Of a stretch of 64,000 nt of DNA, positions 41,127 to 50,774 are shown piece by piece. The translations under genes were made by a program, and so were the position numbers. The notes beneath the pieces are model-generated. The model saw only the letters and a list, made by a program, of their open reading frames with translations. It did no database searches and was not told the DNA's origin. Where the stretch lies: positions 1 through 64,000 of the forward strand of contig CAJTYK010000007.1 of assembly GCA_910584285.1 (NCBI GenBank), in the 5' to 3' direction. Numbering within the stretch: position 1 is the first letter of the stretch; every line of letters begins with the position of its first letter. Source of the DNA: an uncultured Oscillospiraceae bacterium (GTDB lineage Bacteria > Bacillota > Clostridia > Oscillospirales > Oscillospiraceae).

Positions 41127-44100
41127 TTATTGGACGCCCTCGCCCGTCAGGACGAGCTGGGGCAGGGTATGGGTCTGGGGGAAGCTGGTCCACAGCGTCT
41201 CGCTGGTCACCCGGCGGCTGGCGCTGGAGTAGGGATCGTCGGTGCGGTAGAGCACCACCCGGAACTCGGTGGGATCATCGGCGGTGACGCCGGTCTGGGC
41301 GTTGAGGGCTTCCTCCGCCTTCCAGTCGGGGACGAACACCCAGAAGCCGTCGCTGGTGTCGCTCACCTGGCCGTCCGCCGGGATCTCGGCGAAGAACAGG
41401 GCGAAGCCGTTTAGGGCGCGCTCTACACTGGTGACGCCGTTCTCCTCCTGGGCCTCGGGGGTGGTGTTGTAACGGGCCTGGACCTCCAAGGTGTTGTAGA
41501 CGGGATCGCCCCGGTAGGTGCCCACCACAACTACTGTGCCCGCAGGCACCACGCCACCGTCATAGGTCAGAGGCTGGGCCAGCTTGCCCACCGACGCCCC
41601 CGGGTAGAAGTCCACCCGGTCGCCGGGGTAGTCCAGCAGCTCCACCTGTGCCCCGGTGGGCAGGCCGGATATCCGCAGGGCGGTCACGTCGTACGTCCAG
41701 ATGCGGCTATCGCCGGGGGCGCCGGGCTTGGCGAAGTAGGCCACACCACCGTTGTCTGGGCCCAGGGCCACCGGGCTCCAGCTGCCGTCCAGCAGGGCGC
41801 TGACGGTGCAGCCCGTCAGACTGCCGCCGCTGACCTTCAGCCCTGTGACGGGGACGGACCCGGTCCGCATGGTGATCTCCACATCTGTCCCATTGTGGGT
41901 CAGGGTGTAGAGGCTGGGGGAGATGGTCTTGTCATAGGCCACCCGCACTTGTCCGGCGGACACGGCGGTCCCCCGGTTGCCCAACTTGTCCACGGGGATC
42001 ACGGAGTAGGAGTAGGTCAGGTTGTTGGCCGCGCCCAGATCGTCCACATAGGCACTGCCGGTGGTGAAGCCGATGGGGTTGCCGTTGCGCAGGATCTCAT
42101 AGCCCAGCACCGTGCCGTCCCCGCCGGAGATGGACACCGTGGCGTGGTTCTGGCTGACGGAGGCGGAGGCGGACACCCTGCCGCGGAAGGGGCTGCCGTT
42201 TTGCAGGCGGTAGGCATAGGAGTCGTCGTTCAGATACCAGACGGCCCGGGTCTCGGCGGGCAGCCTGGACAAGATGGCCTTGGCCTCCTCTCCCAGAATC
42301 AGGCCCCAGCGGGTGAAGAACTCGGTGAGGTTCCGACCCGCGGTCTGGGAGGCGATGAGGGCCACCCGTTCGTCGTAGGAATAGCCGCTGTAGCTGCCCG
42401 ACTTCCAGGCGGTGAAGAAGCGGTTGTAGAAGTCCAGCGGCTTGACGGCGCCGTCATAGGCCAAATGGAGCTGCCAGTACATACCCAGCTGGACGAACAC
42501 ATTCCCGGCGGAGCCGGGGCGGCCCTGGGCGGTTTTGTCATAGATGGCGGGCCAGATATTGCTGAGGGTGAGCCGGGTGGGCCGGGTCATGGAGCCGCCG
42601 TCCCAGGCCTGGACGGCCAAAGCGTAGATATTGTTGGTGATCTCGGCCCGGCCCAGCTTGTCCATGTTGTGGCCGATCTCGTGGGCGATGCCCCAGCCGA
42701 ACAGGCCGTTGGCATTTCCTACACCGGTCTGAGACACAGGCCGCCCGCACACCATGCCCTGGGCGGAGCCGTAGCCGATGCCGATATGGTTGCCGGCGGC
42801 GTACATAAAGGCCCCGGCGAACATTCTCATGTAACGGATATTCTGACGGGTGCTCATGGGATAGCGGTAGGAATCCGTCCGGGCCCCGCCGGCGGGAACG
42901 ATGCCCTGCACCTGGTTGGCCACGTACATCACATCCTCCCAGGCCAGTACATCCCGGTACATGGCCTCCGCCATCTCATCCACCGACGCGCCGATGCCGG
43001 ACAGGCCGGCCAGCGCCCGGTCGGCGGGGATGGACAGCAGCACGCTGGGGGTGGAGATCTCGGTGGCGTTGCGGATATCGGTGCCCGGCTTGGAGAGCTT
43101 GAGGGCGGCCACATAGGTCTGGAGCTCGGCGACATAGGCGCGGATGAGATCCCGGCGGGCGGCCTCGCCCAGGTGATACCAGCCGGACAGCTCCAGCACG
43201 GGCATGGCAAAGCTGTTCTGATCCAGCCGCACCTGGAGCTTGATGGCCCCGGGGCTGCCCCCGGCATAGGACAGGTACAGCGGGCCGCCCCGCTCGTCGG
43301 TGAGGGAGCCGATCTTGGGCACATAGATGTAGTTGCGGCCATTCTCCAGCTTGACGGCACCGCCCCGCCAGATGCCGGACTCGCCGTAGAACTGGGTGGG
43401 GGTGACGTACACCGGCGCGTCCCCGGGCAGGGAGGCGTACACCGCCACCACCGAGCCCGCCCGGGCGGTGACGCCCAGGGGTTGGAGGTCGCTGGCGCTC
43501 TGGCCGTAGGCGGTGTCCTTGGCGGAGCCCCGGCTCTGGAAGCTGCCCTTGATCAGGCCCAGGGCGGAGGTGTTGCCGGTCAGCAGGGCAGAGGCCAGGC
43601 TCAGCTCGTCCCGCAGGCGGGCGGGATCCAGGTAGAAATCGGCCTTGGCGTCCAGCCGGGCGGAGAGGGCGGCGATGGCCCCAGCGGTGGCCCCCGGCCG
43701 CAGGGCGGTGAAGCTGCCGTCGGCAAAGAGGGAGGCGATCTCGTCGGGCAGGGTGTCGCTCTTGTAAAAGGCCATGTCCGAGATGCTCACCCGGCAGCCG
43801 TTGCCCTCCCGCTCGTTGAGGGTGAAGGAGAGCTTGGACACGTTCTCCAGCAGGGGGAAGGTCAGCACCAGGTAGTTCTTGTTGGGATCCATGGAGCGGG
43901 CGGTGTACTGTGTCTCCTCCAGCACCTTTTCCCCGCTGCTATTCCAGGCGGTGACGGTGTAGGTTCTGAGGGCGTACTTGTGGTTGCCACCCAGGTAGGG
44001 CACCAGGATGGCGTAGTTCATGTCCTGGGGCTCCCGGAAGGTGTAGGTGAAGCGGCTGCTCACCCACCACTGGTTGGCCACCCAGTAGGTGGCCGCGTTG

Positions 44101-45899
44101 TTGTCAATGACGTGCTCGACCTTGAAGTTGGGGCACAGGGAGCGGTTCACATTGTTGGGATTCTCCATCACCACGGAGGTCACCATGCTGTTGTCGATCC
44201 GGCCCTCCCGGGGCAGGTCTGGCATGACCAGGGCCTCCTGTTTGGGGGTGCCCAGGGCGGTGGCGGAGTAGGGGCCGGTGCCCCGGGAGTTGCCCGCCTT
44301 CACCGCCACCTCATAGGTGGTGCCGTTCACCAGCCCGGTGATGGTGGCGGAGGTGACGGTGATATCGCCGCCGAACTGCTGGAAGGCGCTCTGTCCCGCA
44401 GGGCGGTAGAACACCTGATAGTAGGCCGCGTCCTTGGTTTTGCCCCAGGTGAGCCGCAGGGATTGATCCGCCTCGGTCAGGCCGAGGTTGGAGGGGGCCC
44501 CGGGCACTCCGGCGGGCTGGGGCATGGCGGACACCGTCCGGGAGGGGGCGCCCCGCCAGTCCCCGTTGACGGCGGTGACCTGGAAATAGTAGGTCTTCAG
44601 GTTGTCCAGCCCGGTGATCACTGCCCGGTTGGTGTTGACCGGGAGGGTCTGGGTGAGGGCGGAGGCGCTGAGGCCGTAGGCCACGGTGTAGCCGGTGACG
44701 TTGCGCACCGCGCTCCAGTCCAGGGTGACGCTGCCGTTGCCAGGGGTGGCGGCGAGGCCCTTTACCTGGTCGGCGTCGTTGATCGGGTTGTCGGGCACGA
44801 TGTCCTTGAGAAACTCGATCTTGGTGACGGTGGCGAAGCCGCTTCCGCTGCTGGCGGCGGTCACCTGGATGGTGACCTTTTTCACCGCCACCTTGCGGCC
44901 CAGGTCGATGGTGACCACCCGCTGGCCCTCCTGTTCCCCGATGGCGTATACGTCCGCCGGGGCGGCGGCGTCAAAGGGGACGGTGAGGGTGGAGCCGTCA
45001 GCCAGCTCGGCCAGCACCGTGCCGGCCTCCACGCCGCCCTGACCCACCCCGTCGGGGCAGGTGATCCGGATCTGGCTCATCTCCACGCCGCGGCTGTCGT
45101 CCAGGGTGATGGGGAGCTCCACCGACCCGTTGGAGGGAAAGACGGTGACAGAGCCCTCGTCCCGAAACAGATCGTCCGCGTTGCCTTGCAGCAGGCCGGC
45201 GGGCACGTCCAACCGGGGGGCGACGATGGCGGCTGCGTCCAGCACCTGAGCCTGACCGGCGGCGTTCCGGGCGTGGTTGACGTAGGCCAGATCGGTCACG
45301 TCCACCTTGCCGTCGCCGTTGAGGTCGTAGGGGCCAACCTGGGCGCTCTTGCCCAAGCGGACGTCCAGAGCGTTGAGATCGGCGCCATCCACTGCGCCGT
45401 CCCCGTTCACATCTCCCAGGGAGAAGGTGGCGTCGCCGGTGCCCACGATGACGTGCTGGCTGTAGCCGTCCAGGGTGACGGTCTGGCGGAAGGGTTTGTA
45501 CCCCACGCCGGTGAGGGTCAGTTCATAGCGGCTCCCGCCGGCGGGCAGGCCGGACAGCCGGGCCTCGTAATAGCCCACCTGGGTCTCGTGGGTGAGCTCC
45601 ACGCCGTCGGTGTTCTTCACCGAGGCGGACAGGCCGGCGCCCAGGCTGTTCTCCAGGGGGGTCCCTCCGGGCAGGGAGATCCGGGCGGTTCCGCCGCTCC
45701 CCCGCACCTCCAGCTGAATGTCCCGCCCCGCAGCGGAGGCGGCGGTCTGGGGCAAATCAAACCGGAGGGTGAGACCAATGGAGCCGGTGAGCGGTTCCGC
45801 GCCCGGCGCGGCATAGGCGGCGGGCAGCCCTCCGGCCAGCAGGGAGAGGGCCAGGATCAGGCCCAGCGCCCGGTCGATCAATCGCTTCGCAGGTTTCAT
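41127..45899 (-). CDS. Secreted M60-type (mucinase-like) metallopeptidase with dockerin and Fn3 modules
   Basis: The 1590-aa protein has a signal peptide (1-30), a beta-sandwich (about 35-155) and a dockerin with two Ca loops (DVNGDGAVDGAD at 163 and DLNGDGKVDVTD at 192). A possible bacterial Ig/CBM region follows, then two fibronectin III modules (about 375-560) and a discoidin/F5-8-type domain (about 565-715). A large M60/enhancin-like catalytic part has the zinc motif HEIGHNMD (His1073, Glu1074, His1077). M60 enzymes of gut bacteria cut mucin glycoproteins. No sorting motif is present, so anchoring may rely on the dockerin. The ATG at 45899 follows AAAGGATG. Confidence 0.88.
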   Translation of the reverse strand: MKPAKRLIDRALGLILALSLLAGGLPAAYAAPGAEPLTGSIGLTLRFDLPQTAASAAGRDIQLEVRGSGGTARISLPGGTPLENSLGAGLSASVKNTDGVELTHETQVGYYEARLSGLPAGGSRYELTLTGVGYKPFRQTVTLDGYSQHVIVGTGDATFSLGDVNGDGAVDGADLNALDVRLGKSAQVGPYDLNGDGKVDVTDLAYVNHARNAAGQAQVLDAAAIVAPRLDVPAGLLQGNADDLFRDEGSVTVFPSNGSVELPITLDDSRGVEMSQIRITCPDGVGQGGVEAGTVLAELADGSTLTVPFDAAAPADVYAIGEQEGQRVVTIDLGRKVAVKKVTIQVTAASSGSGFATVTKIEFLKDIVPDNPINDADQVKGLAATPGNGSVTLDWSAVRNVTGYTVAYGLSASALTQTLPVNTNRAVITGLDNLKTYYFQVTAVNGDWRGAPSRTVSAMPQPAGVPGAPSNLGLTEADQSLRLTWGKTKDAAYYQVFYRPAGQSAFQQFGGDITVTSATITGLVNGTTYEVAVKAGNSRGTGPYSATALGTPKQEALVMPDLPREGRIDNSMVTSVVMENPNNVNRSLCPNFKVEHVIDNNAATYWVANQWWVSSRFTYTFREPQDMNYAILVPYLGGNHKYALRTYTVTAWNSSGEKVLEETQYTARSMDPNKNYLVLTFPLLENVSKLSFTLNEREGNGCRVSISDMAFYKSDTLPDEIASLFADGSFTALRPGATAGAIAALSARLDAKADFYLDPARLRDELSLASALLTGNTSALGLIKGSFQSRGSAKDTAYGQSASDLQPLGVTARAGSVVAVYASLPGDAPVYVTPTQFYGESGIWRGGAVKLENGRNYIYVPKIGSLTDERGGPLYLSYAGGSPGAIKLQVRLDQNSFAMPVLELSGWYHLGEAARRDLIRAYVAELQTYVAALKLSKPGTDIRNATEISTPSVLLSIPADRALAGLSGIGASVDEMAEAMYRDVLAWEDVMYVANQVQGIVPAGGARTDSYRYPMSTRQNIRYMRMFAGAFMYAAGNHIGIGYGSAQGMVCGRPVSQTGVGNANGLFGWGIAHEIGHNMDKLGRAEITNNIYALAVQAWDGGSMTRPTRLTLSNIWPAIYDKTAQGRPGSAGNVFVQLGMYWQLHLAYDGAVKPLDFYNRFFTAWKSGSYSGYSYDERVALIASQTAGRNLTEFFTRWGLILGEEAKAILSRLPAETRAVWYLNDDSYAYRLQNGSPFRGRVSASASVSQNHATVSISGGDGTVLGYEILRNGNPIGFTTGSAYVDDLGAANNLTYSYSVIPVDKLGNRGTAVSAGQVRVAYDKTISPSLYTLTHNGTDVEITMRTGSVPVTGLKVSGGSLTGCTVSALLDGSWSPVALGPDNGGVAYFAKPGAPGDSRIWTYDVTALRISGLPTGAQVELLDYPGDRVDFYPGASVGKLAQPLTYDGGVVPAGTVVVVGTYRGDPVYNTLEVQARYNTTPEAQEENGVTSVERALNGFALFFAEIPADGQVSDTSDGFWVFVPDWKAEEALNAQTGVTADDPTEFRVVLYRTDDPYSSASRRVTSETLWTSFPQTHTLPQLVLTGEGVQ

Positions 45900-45972
45900 A
45901 AGATGACATCCTTTCTGTTCTGTCGGAGTGGCCCCTGTTGTTATGTCAAACAAAACAGTTATGCGGAAATTT

Positions 45973-46001
45973 ATTGTAATCTCCCCGGGAAGTTCTGTCA
46001 A
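45973..46001 (-). promoter_or_regulatory. Sigma-A promoter of the M60/SLH operon
   Basis: Minus-strand TTGACA and TACAAT are exactly 17 bp apart, about 70 bp before the M60 gene start. Confidence 0.8.
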
Positions 46002-46033
46002 CCATAATTCCGGATTCTTTCCAAAAGGACAGC

Positions 46034-46061
46034 AAAACAGGGCGCCCCTTATGGGACGCCC
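46034..46061 (-). terminator. Terminator of the exoA transcript
   Basis: A 9-bp stem (GGGCGTCCC/GGGGCGCCC, one T-G pair, loop ATAA on the minus strand) followed by TGTTTTG. Confidence 0.65.
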
Positions 46062-46083
46062 CGTTCCGCGCCGTGCTGTAGGG

Positions 46084-46266
46084 TTACATTTTCAGCGAGC
46101 GATCCAGGTGCTCCACCACGTCGCCCACAGCCTTGATGGCCTTGCCCGCCGCCTTTTGGGCGGAGTGCTTCTTCTTTTTGGGCATCATCATCATACCCAG
46201 GGCGGCGGCTCCCGCCACCATGGTGGCTCCCGCGATGGGCAGCACCGCCTTTTTGTCCATTTTCAT
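46084..46266 (-). CDS. 60-residue small membrane protein
   Basis: The product begins MKMDKKAVLPIAGATMVAGA, one hydrophobic segment (about 8-28) that ends in MMMMPKKKK and then a basic helical tail. GAAGGAGGG sits 7 nt before the ATG. The pattern resembles short single-pass proteins of unknown role common in Clostridia. It lies about 70 nt after exoA on the same strand. Confidence 0.65.
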   Translation of the reverse strand: MKMDKKAVLPIAGATMVAGAAALGMMMMPKKKKHSAQKAAGKAIKAVGDVVEHLDRSLKM

Positions 46267-46334
46267 TGGAATCCCTCCTTCGCGCTTATAGCTTGCCCGT
46301 TTTTCGGCGAAAGAGCGGAATTGCTCCATGGAAA

Positions 46335-47087
46335 TTATTTCAAAATCAGCGACACCGGGCAGTGGTCGCTGCCCAGGATGTCCGGGTGGATGGCGGCTTC
46401 CGCCACCTGGGGCCCCAGCCGGTCGGACACGATGAAGTAGTCGATGCGCCATCCCGCGTTCTTCTCCCGGGCGTGGAAGCGGTAGCTCCACCAGGAATAG
46501 GCCCCTTCCTGATCGGGGTATAACAGGCGGAAGGTGTCGGTGAAGCCGGAGGACAGCAGCCGGGTCATGGCAGATCGCTCCTCGTCGGAGAAGCCGGCGT
46601 TGCCCCGGTTGGTTTTGGGGTTTTTCAGGTCGATCTCCTCATGGGCCACGTTGAGGTCGCCGCAGTACACCACCGGCTTGGTTTTGTCCAGCCCCTTCAG
46701 GTAGCTTAGCAGATCGGCCTCCCACTCCATGCGGTAGCCGATCCGGGCCAGCCCGTCCTGGGCGTTGGGGGTGTAGCAGTCTACCAGGAAAAAGTCCGGG
46801 TACTCCAGGGTGATGAGCCGGCCCTCGTGATCGTGTCTGTCCAGATCCATGCCGTAAAAGACGGACAGGGGTTCCTGACGGGCGAATATGGCGGTGCCGG
46901 AGTAGCCCTTTTTGTCCGCCGAGTTCCAGAACTCGTGGTAGCCGGGCAGATCCGCTTCCGCCTGCCCCCGCTCCATCTTGGTCTCTTGCAGGCAGATGAA
47001 GTCGGCGTCCAGCCCCAGCATGGACTCTGAAAAGCCCTTTTTCAGGCAGGCCCGCAGGCCGTTGACATTCCAGGATACAAATTTCAT
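46335..47087 (-). CDS. exoA: Exodeoxyribonuclease III / AP endonuclease
   Basis: This Mg-dependent enzyme cuts DNA at abasic sites in base-excision repair. The 250-aa protein has SWNVNGLRA, LQETKMERGQ with the metal-binding Glu, VYCGDLNVAHEEIDLKNPK, and the terminal WRIDYFIVS ... GSDHCPV with the catalytic Asp-His. Start and length are standard. It overlaps the upstream membrane gene by 4 nt. Confidence 0.96.
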   Translation of the reverse strand: MKFVSWNVNGLRACLKKGFSESMLGLDADFICLQETKMERGQAEADLPGYHEFWNSADKKGYSGTAIFARQEPLSVFYGMDLDRHDHEGRLITLEYPDFFLVDCYTPNAQDGLARIGYRMEWEADLLSYLKGLDKTKPVVYCGDLNVAHEEIDLKNPKTNRGNAGFSDEERSAMTRLLSSGFTDTFRLLYPDQEGAYSWWSYRFHAREKNAGWRIDYFIVSDRLGPQVAEAAIHPDILGSDHCPVSLILK

Positions 47088-48445
47088 ATGGCTTCCAGCC
47101 CCTTTCGATGATTTCGCAGCTCCCGAATCAGCATGACGGCGGAGAATACCAGCGCCCCCAGCATGGCCGCCGTCTCCAGCGGCATGACGTAGAATTTCCC
47201 ACCGAGGGTGAGCGTGAAGTTAAATTTCAGCCGCAGGTAGAGGATGTAGCTGGCCAGGGAGGAGGCCTCCGCCAGCACCGCGGCGGGCAGGCGGCGCCAA
47301 TTGGCGCAGGCCCAGCACAGGGTGAATACGTCCGCCAGGAAGAAGTATCGCTCGTGCATATAGGGCAGCAGGAAGGGCACCCCCAGGCACAGCACCACGG
47401 CCGTGGCCATGGCCAGCCGGTTGTCCAGCCTGCCCCGGAGCAGGAAGCCCAACCCCAGCAGTACCAGCACCAGCGCCCCGGCGGCGGCCACCCCCAGCAG
47501 GGCAAAGCAGCCCGGATCCTCGGTGCCATAGGGCAGGAACTGATACACGGAGGGGGCGTTGAGCACCAGGCGGCTGCTGTACTCTCCCATCTGGTTGAAA
47601 TAGATGCCGATGATGTCCCCCAGGGGCTTGCCCAGCAGGAGGGCGGGGATAATAGTAATCAGGTAGGTGAGGGGGAACACCCACAGCTCCCGAAACTTCA
47701 CCCGGCCCGCCAGCCACAGCACCCCCCACAGCGGCAGGACAAAAATGGCCTGGAGCTTGAAGGAGAAGGCCAGGGCCATCAGGGCTATCGAGATCTTGTT
47801 TTTCCCTTCCAGCACTGAGGCAGCGGCGTGAACGCATAGAGCGCCGTAGATCCCATCGCACTGGCCCCAGAGGGCCCCGTTGAGCACCACCGTGGGCAGC
47901 AGCAGGGCGGCGGCGAAGGCGGCCAGGGGAGCGGCGCTCCCTTGGCGTTCCCTGACCAGGGAACGCACCAGCCGGTAGCAGCCCCAGGCCAGGATCACGT
48001 CGAACACCAGGGAGAATAGCTTGATCAGATACAGATCTGGTACGGACAGATAGGAGATGAAAGCCATGAAGTAGAGGTAGGGCACGTTGTAATCCCCCAC
48101 CGAATGGGACACGGCCCCGAAGCCCCCGTTTTCCTGGAAATATCGATACCACCCGGACAGGAAGTTGTTGTAGTCTGACCCGGCATAGTCCAGGCTCAGC
48201 GCCCGGAACAGCATGGCCGCCCCGATGGGCAGCAGCATCATCAGCAGCGTGTTCCACCGGCAGCCCTCCCGCCGCAGCAGGAGCAGCGCCAGCTCCGCCA
48301 GGATCAGCAGCGCCGCCGCCATCGTGATGTGATCCGCCCTGCCGCCCCGCTCCAGCGACAGACAGGCCCATACCGCCCCCACCAGCAGCAGGATGCCTGC
48401 CCCGGCGCACAGGGGTGGCAGGTGTTTTTTCCAAGGCTCGCTCAT
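47084..48445 (-). CDS. GT-C-type membrane glycosyltransferase (mannosyltransferase-like)
   Basis: The 453-aa protein has about eleven or twelve hydrophobic segments. Its first large extracytoplasmic loop contains LDYAGSDYNNFLSGWYRYFQENGGF, the acidic loop expected for lipid-phosphate-sugar-dependent GT-C enzymes. A second motif NGALWGQCDGIYGA and late LPYMHERYFFLAD fit the PMT-like/DUF2029 group. It probably transfers a sugar from a polyprenyl carrier outside the cell. Acceptor unknown. ATGA overlap with exoA. Confidence 0.8.
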   Translation of the reverse strand: MSEPWKKHLPPLCAGAGILLLVGAVWACLSLERGGRADHITMAAALLILAELALLLLRREGCRWNTLLMMLLPIGAAMLFRALSLDYAGSDYNNFLSGWYRYFQENGGFGAVSHSVGDYNVPYLYFMAFISYLSVPDLYLIKLFSLVFDVILAWGCYRLVRSLVRERQGSAAPLAAFAAALLLPTVVLNGALWGQCDGIYGALCVHAAASVLEGKNKISIALMALAFSFKLQAIFVLPLWGVLWLAGRVKFRELWVFPLTYLITIIPALLLGKPLGDIIGIYFNQMGEYSSRLVLNAPSVYQFLPYGTEDPGCFALLGVAAAGALVLVLLGLGFLLRGRLDNRLAMATAVVLCLGVPFLLPYMHERYFFLADVFTLCWACANWRRLPAAVLAEASSLASYILYLRLKFNFTLTLGGKFYVMPLETAAMLGALVFSAVMLIRELRNHRKGLEAI

Positions 48446-48491
48446 GAGAATTCCTCCGGGTCATGGTTGTCCAACGATGAATGTGCCTTTC

Positions 48492-48520
48492 ATCATACCA
48501 CAGCCGTCCGGATTTTTCCA
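48492..48520 (-). promoter_or_regulatory. Probable promoter of the GT-C/exoA operon
   Basis: An extended -10 on the minus strand (TGTGGTATGAT, TATGAT at 48497-48492) lies about 45 bp before the GT-C gene; the -35 is poor. Confidence 0.4.
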
Positions 48521-48579
48521 CCCCCATTCCGTCCCGCAAAAAAGGAGGCAAAACCCGGCAAGATTCCGCCGCCTGGCAG

Positions 48580-48608
48580 TTGACATTTTCCCGGTTTGGC
48601 TTTATTCT
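48580..48608 (+). promoter_or_regulatory. Sigma-A promoter of asnB
   Basis: TTGACA and TATTCT are exactly 17 bp apart, about 50 bp before the asnB start. The leader is short and shows no T-box. Confidence 0.7.
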
Positions 48609-48658
48609 AAAAGGTAGACTTTTTGGAACACGCATCCATGGAATTGGAGGATTTGAAT

Positions 48659-50521
48659 ATGTGCGGTTTTACCGGCTTTGTGTCCCGCTCCACCCCCCCG
48701 GACAAGACGGCCTTGCGCGCCATGGGGGACGCCATCCGCCACCGGGGGCCCGACGGCGAGGGACAGTACACCGACGAATGCTGCGGCATCGCCCACCGCC
48801 GCCTGTCCATCCTCGACCTGGAGAAGGGACAGCAGCCCATCGTCAGTCCCGACGGGCGGTACGTCATCGCCTACAACGGGGAGACCTACAACTTCCGGGA
48901 GCTGCGTGGGGAGCTCATCGCCGCGGGTCACAGCTTTCACACCGACTGCGACACCGAGGTGGTGCTCCACGGCTACATGGAGTGGGGGGTGGAGGTGCTG
49001 AAGAAGCTGCGGGGGATGTTCGCCTTCGTCATTTGGGACAAGGAGAAAAAGGAGCTGTTCGGCGCCCGGGATCCCTTCGGCATCAAGCCCTTCTACTACG
49101 CCCAGATGGGGGAGCTGTTCTTCTTCGGTTCGGAGTGCAAGAGCTTTCTGCCCCACCCCGGCTTTCACAAGGAGCTCAACCCCAACGCCCTGAAGCTCTA
49201 CCTCACCTTCCAGTATTCCGCCCTCAACGAGTCCTTTTTCAAGGGGGTGTACCGCCTACTCCCCGGCCACTACCTGATCCACCGGGACGGACACACCCAG
49301 TTCGCCTCCTACCACACCTTCTCCTTCGACCCCCAGCCCATGCCCCTGGAGCAGCGGGCGGCCCAGATCCGGGAGGTTGTCACCCAGTCCGTGAAGGCCC
49401 ACGAGATCAGCGACGTGGAGGTGGGTTCCTTCCTGTCCGGCGGCATCGACTCCAGTGTCATCGCCGCCCTGTCCCGGCCGGACAAGACCTACTCGGTGGG
49501 CTTCGCCAACAAGGACTTTGACGAGACCGGCGAGGCCAAGGCTCTGTGTCAGGAGCTGGGCCTGCGTAACATCTCCAAGACCATCTCCGCCCAGGAGTTT
49601 TTCGACGCGCTCCCCGCCATCCAATATTATGCCGACGAGCCCAATGCCAACCTGTCCACCGTGCCGCTGTACTTTCTGTCCCAGCTGGCGGCCAAGGATG
49701 TGAAGGTGGTGCTGTCCGGCGAGGGGGCGGACGAGCTGTTCGGTGGCTACATCACCTACCACACCACCAAACCCTTCCGGGCCTACTGCAAGACGCCCCT
49801 GGCCCTGCGGAAAGCGGTGGCCAAGGCGGTGTCCGGCCTGCCCAAATTCCATGGGCAGGGCTTCCTCACCAAGGCTGCCAAGGGGGTGGATGAGTATTTC
49901 GTGGGTCAGGCCTTCATCTTCGGCAACGAGGAGGCGGAGCGGGTGCTCACCCCCGCCTACCGCTCTGAGCTGACCTGGCACGATGTGACGGAGCCCTACT
50001 TCGAGGCCATCGAGGGCGCCGACGACCTGACCAAGATGCAGTACCTGGACCTCCACCTGTGGCAGCCGCTGGATATCCTCCGCAAGGCCGACCGCATGAC
50101 CATGGCCCACTCCCTGGAGCTGCGGGTGCCCTACCTGGATCGGGAGGTGTGGGCGGTGGCCCGGGCCATCCCCAGCTCCCAGAAGATGCGGGGCAAGACC
50201 ATGACCAAGTACCCCCTGCGTATGGCGGCGGTGCCTCTGCTGCCCGACGACTGGGTGAAGCGGGACAAGAAGGGCTTCCCGGTGCCCTTCATCGCCTGGC
50301 TGCGGGAGGAGAAGTACTACAACTGGGCCAAAGAACTGATCAGCCAGGATTATGTGGCGGAATTTTTCGACCAGAAGTACCTGCTGGAGTTGCTGGACGC
50401 CCACTACTCTGGCCGTGCGAAAACCCACCGCAAGCTGTACACGGTGCTGTCCTTCCTCATCTGGTATCAGGTCTATTTCCCGGGAAAATGCGGTGTGTCG
50501 CCCTTTGTACCCGGCAAATGA
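48659..50521 (+). CDS. asnB: Asparagine synthase (glutamine-hydrolysing)
   Basis: The enzyme makes asparagine from aspartate, glutamine and ATP. The 620-aa product begins MCGFTGF with the catalytic Cys2 of the class II amidotransferase domain. It has RHRGPDGEGQY and AYNGETYNFRELR, and a synthetase half with the PP-loop motif SGGIDSS and GEGADELFGGY. The ATG at 48659 puts the nucleophile at position 2, as required; it follows TTGGAGG. Monocistronic. Confidence 0.95.
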   Translation: MCGFTGFVSRSTPPDKTALRAMGDAIRHRGPDGEGQYTDECCGIAHRRLSILDLEKGQQPIVSPDGRYVIAYNGETYNFRELRGELIAAGHSFHTDCDTEVVLHGYMEWGVEVLKKLRGMFAFVIWDKEKKELFGARDPFGIKPFYYAQMGELFFFGSECKSFLPHPGFHKELNPNALKLYLTFQYSALNESFFKGVYRLLPGHYLIHRDGHTQFASYHTFSFDPQPMPLEQRAAQIREVVTQSVKAHEISDVEVGSFLSGGIDSSVIAALSRPDKTYSVGFANKDFDETGEAKALCQELGLRNISKTISAQEFFDALPAIQYYADEPNANLSTVPLYFLSQLAAKDVKVVLSGEGADELFGGYITYHTTKPFRAYCKTPLALRKAVAKAVSGLPKFHGQGFLTKAAKGVDEYFVGQAFIFGNEEAERVLTPAYRSELTWHDVTEPYFEAIEGADDLTKMQYLDLHLWQPLDILRKADRMTMAHSLELRVPYLDREVWAVARAIPSSQKMRGKTMTKYPLRMAAVPLLPDDWVKRDKKGFPVPFIAWLREEKYYNWAKELISQDYVAEFFDQKYLLELLDAHYSGRAKTHRKLYTVLSFLIWYQVYFPGKCGVSPFVPGK

Positions 50522-50563
50522 CAGAACGCCCGCCCAGAGCGGAACGTGAATAAAACCCTGTGT

Positions 50564-50586
50564 AGGGGCGGCTGGTAGCCGCCCCT
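50564..50586. repeat. Short intergenic palindrome
   Basis: AGGGGCGGCT, GGT, then the exact complement. Short palindromes opening with GTAGGGGCG are common dispersed repeats in related gut Firmicutes (from memory). It could also stabilise the asnB 3' end. Confidence 0.5.
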
Positions 50587-50596
50587 CAGCCCGTCG

Positions 50597-50624
50597 AAAA
50601 AGTCTGCCGGATGGCAGACTTTTT
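50597..50624. terminator. Strong symmetrical hairpin
   Basis: AAAAAGTCTGCC, loop GGAT, GGCAGACTTTTT: a bidirectional terminator shape. It lies between asnB and the IS1182-like relic and may be the end of either. Confidence 0.7.
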
Positions 50625-50660
50625 CAGCTTCATGTGGTAAAATGAAACAGGGTGAGAATA

Positions 50661-50774
50661 ATGATGGAAAAGGGGAAAATGGAACGGGGCGTGGTGGAAC
50701 TGGTGGATGCAGAGAGTTTGGTACCCAAGGAACACCTGCGGCGGAAGGTGGACAATAACGATTTGCTTATGTGA
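50661..50774 (+). pseudogene. N-terminal relic of an IS1182-like transposase
   Basis: The ATG at 50661 opens a 37-codon frame containing VVELVDAESLVPKEHLRRKV, the conserved beginning of IS1182-family transposases, then stops. Upstream lie a hairpin and a TGTGGTAAAAT promoter-like -10, as expected at such an element's left end. The catalytic part is missing. Confidence 0.55.

Noticed and set aside
41895..46007. 1370-codon open frame on the plus strand opposite the M60 peptidase gene
   Set aside because: It is a GC-driven antisense shadow: Gly/His/Val-rich without domains, while the minus strand has a signal peptide, dockerin and metallopeptidase motifs.
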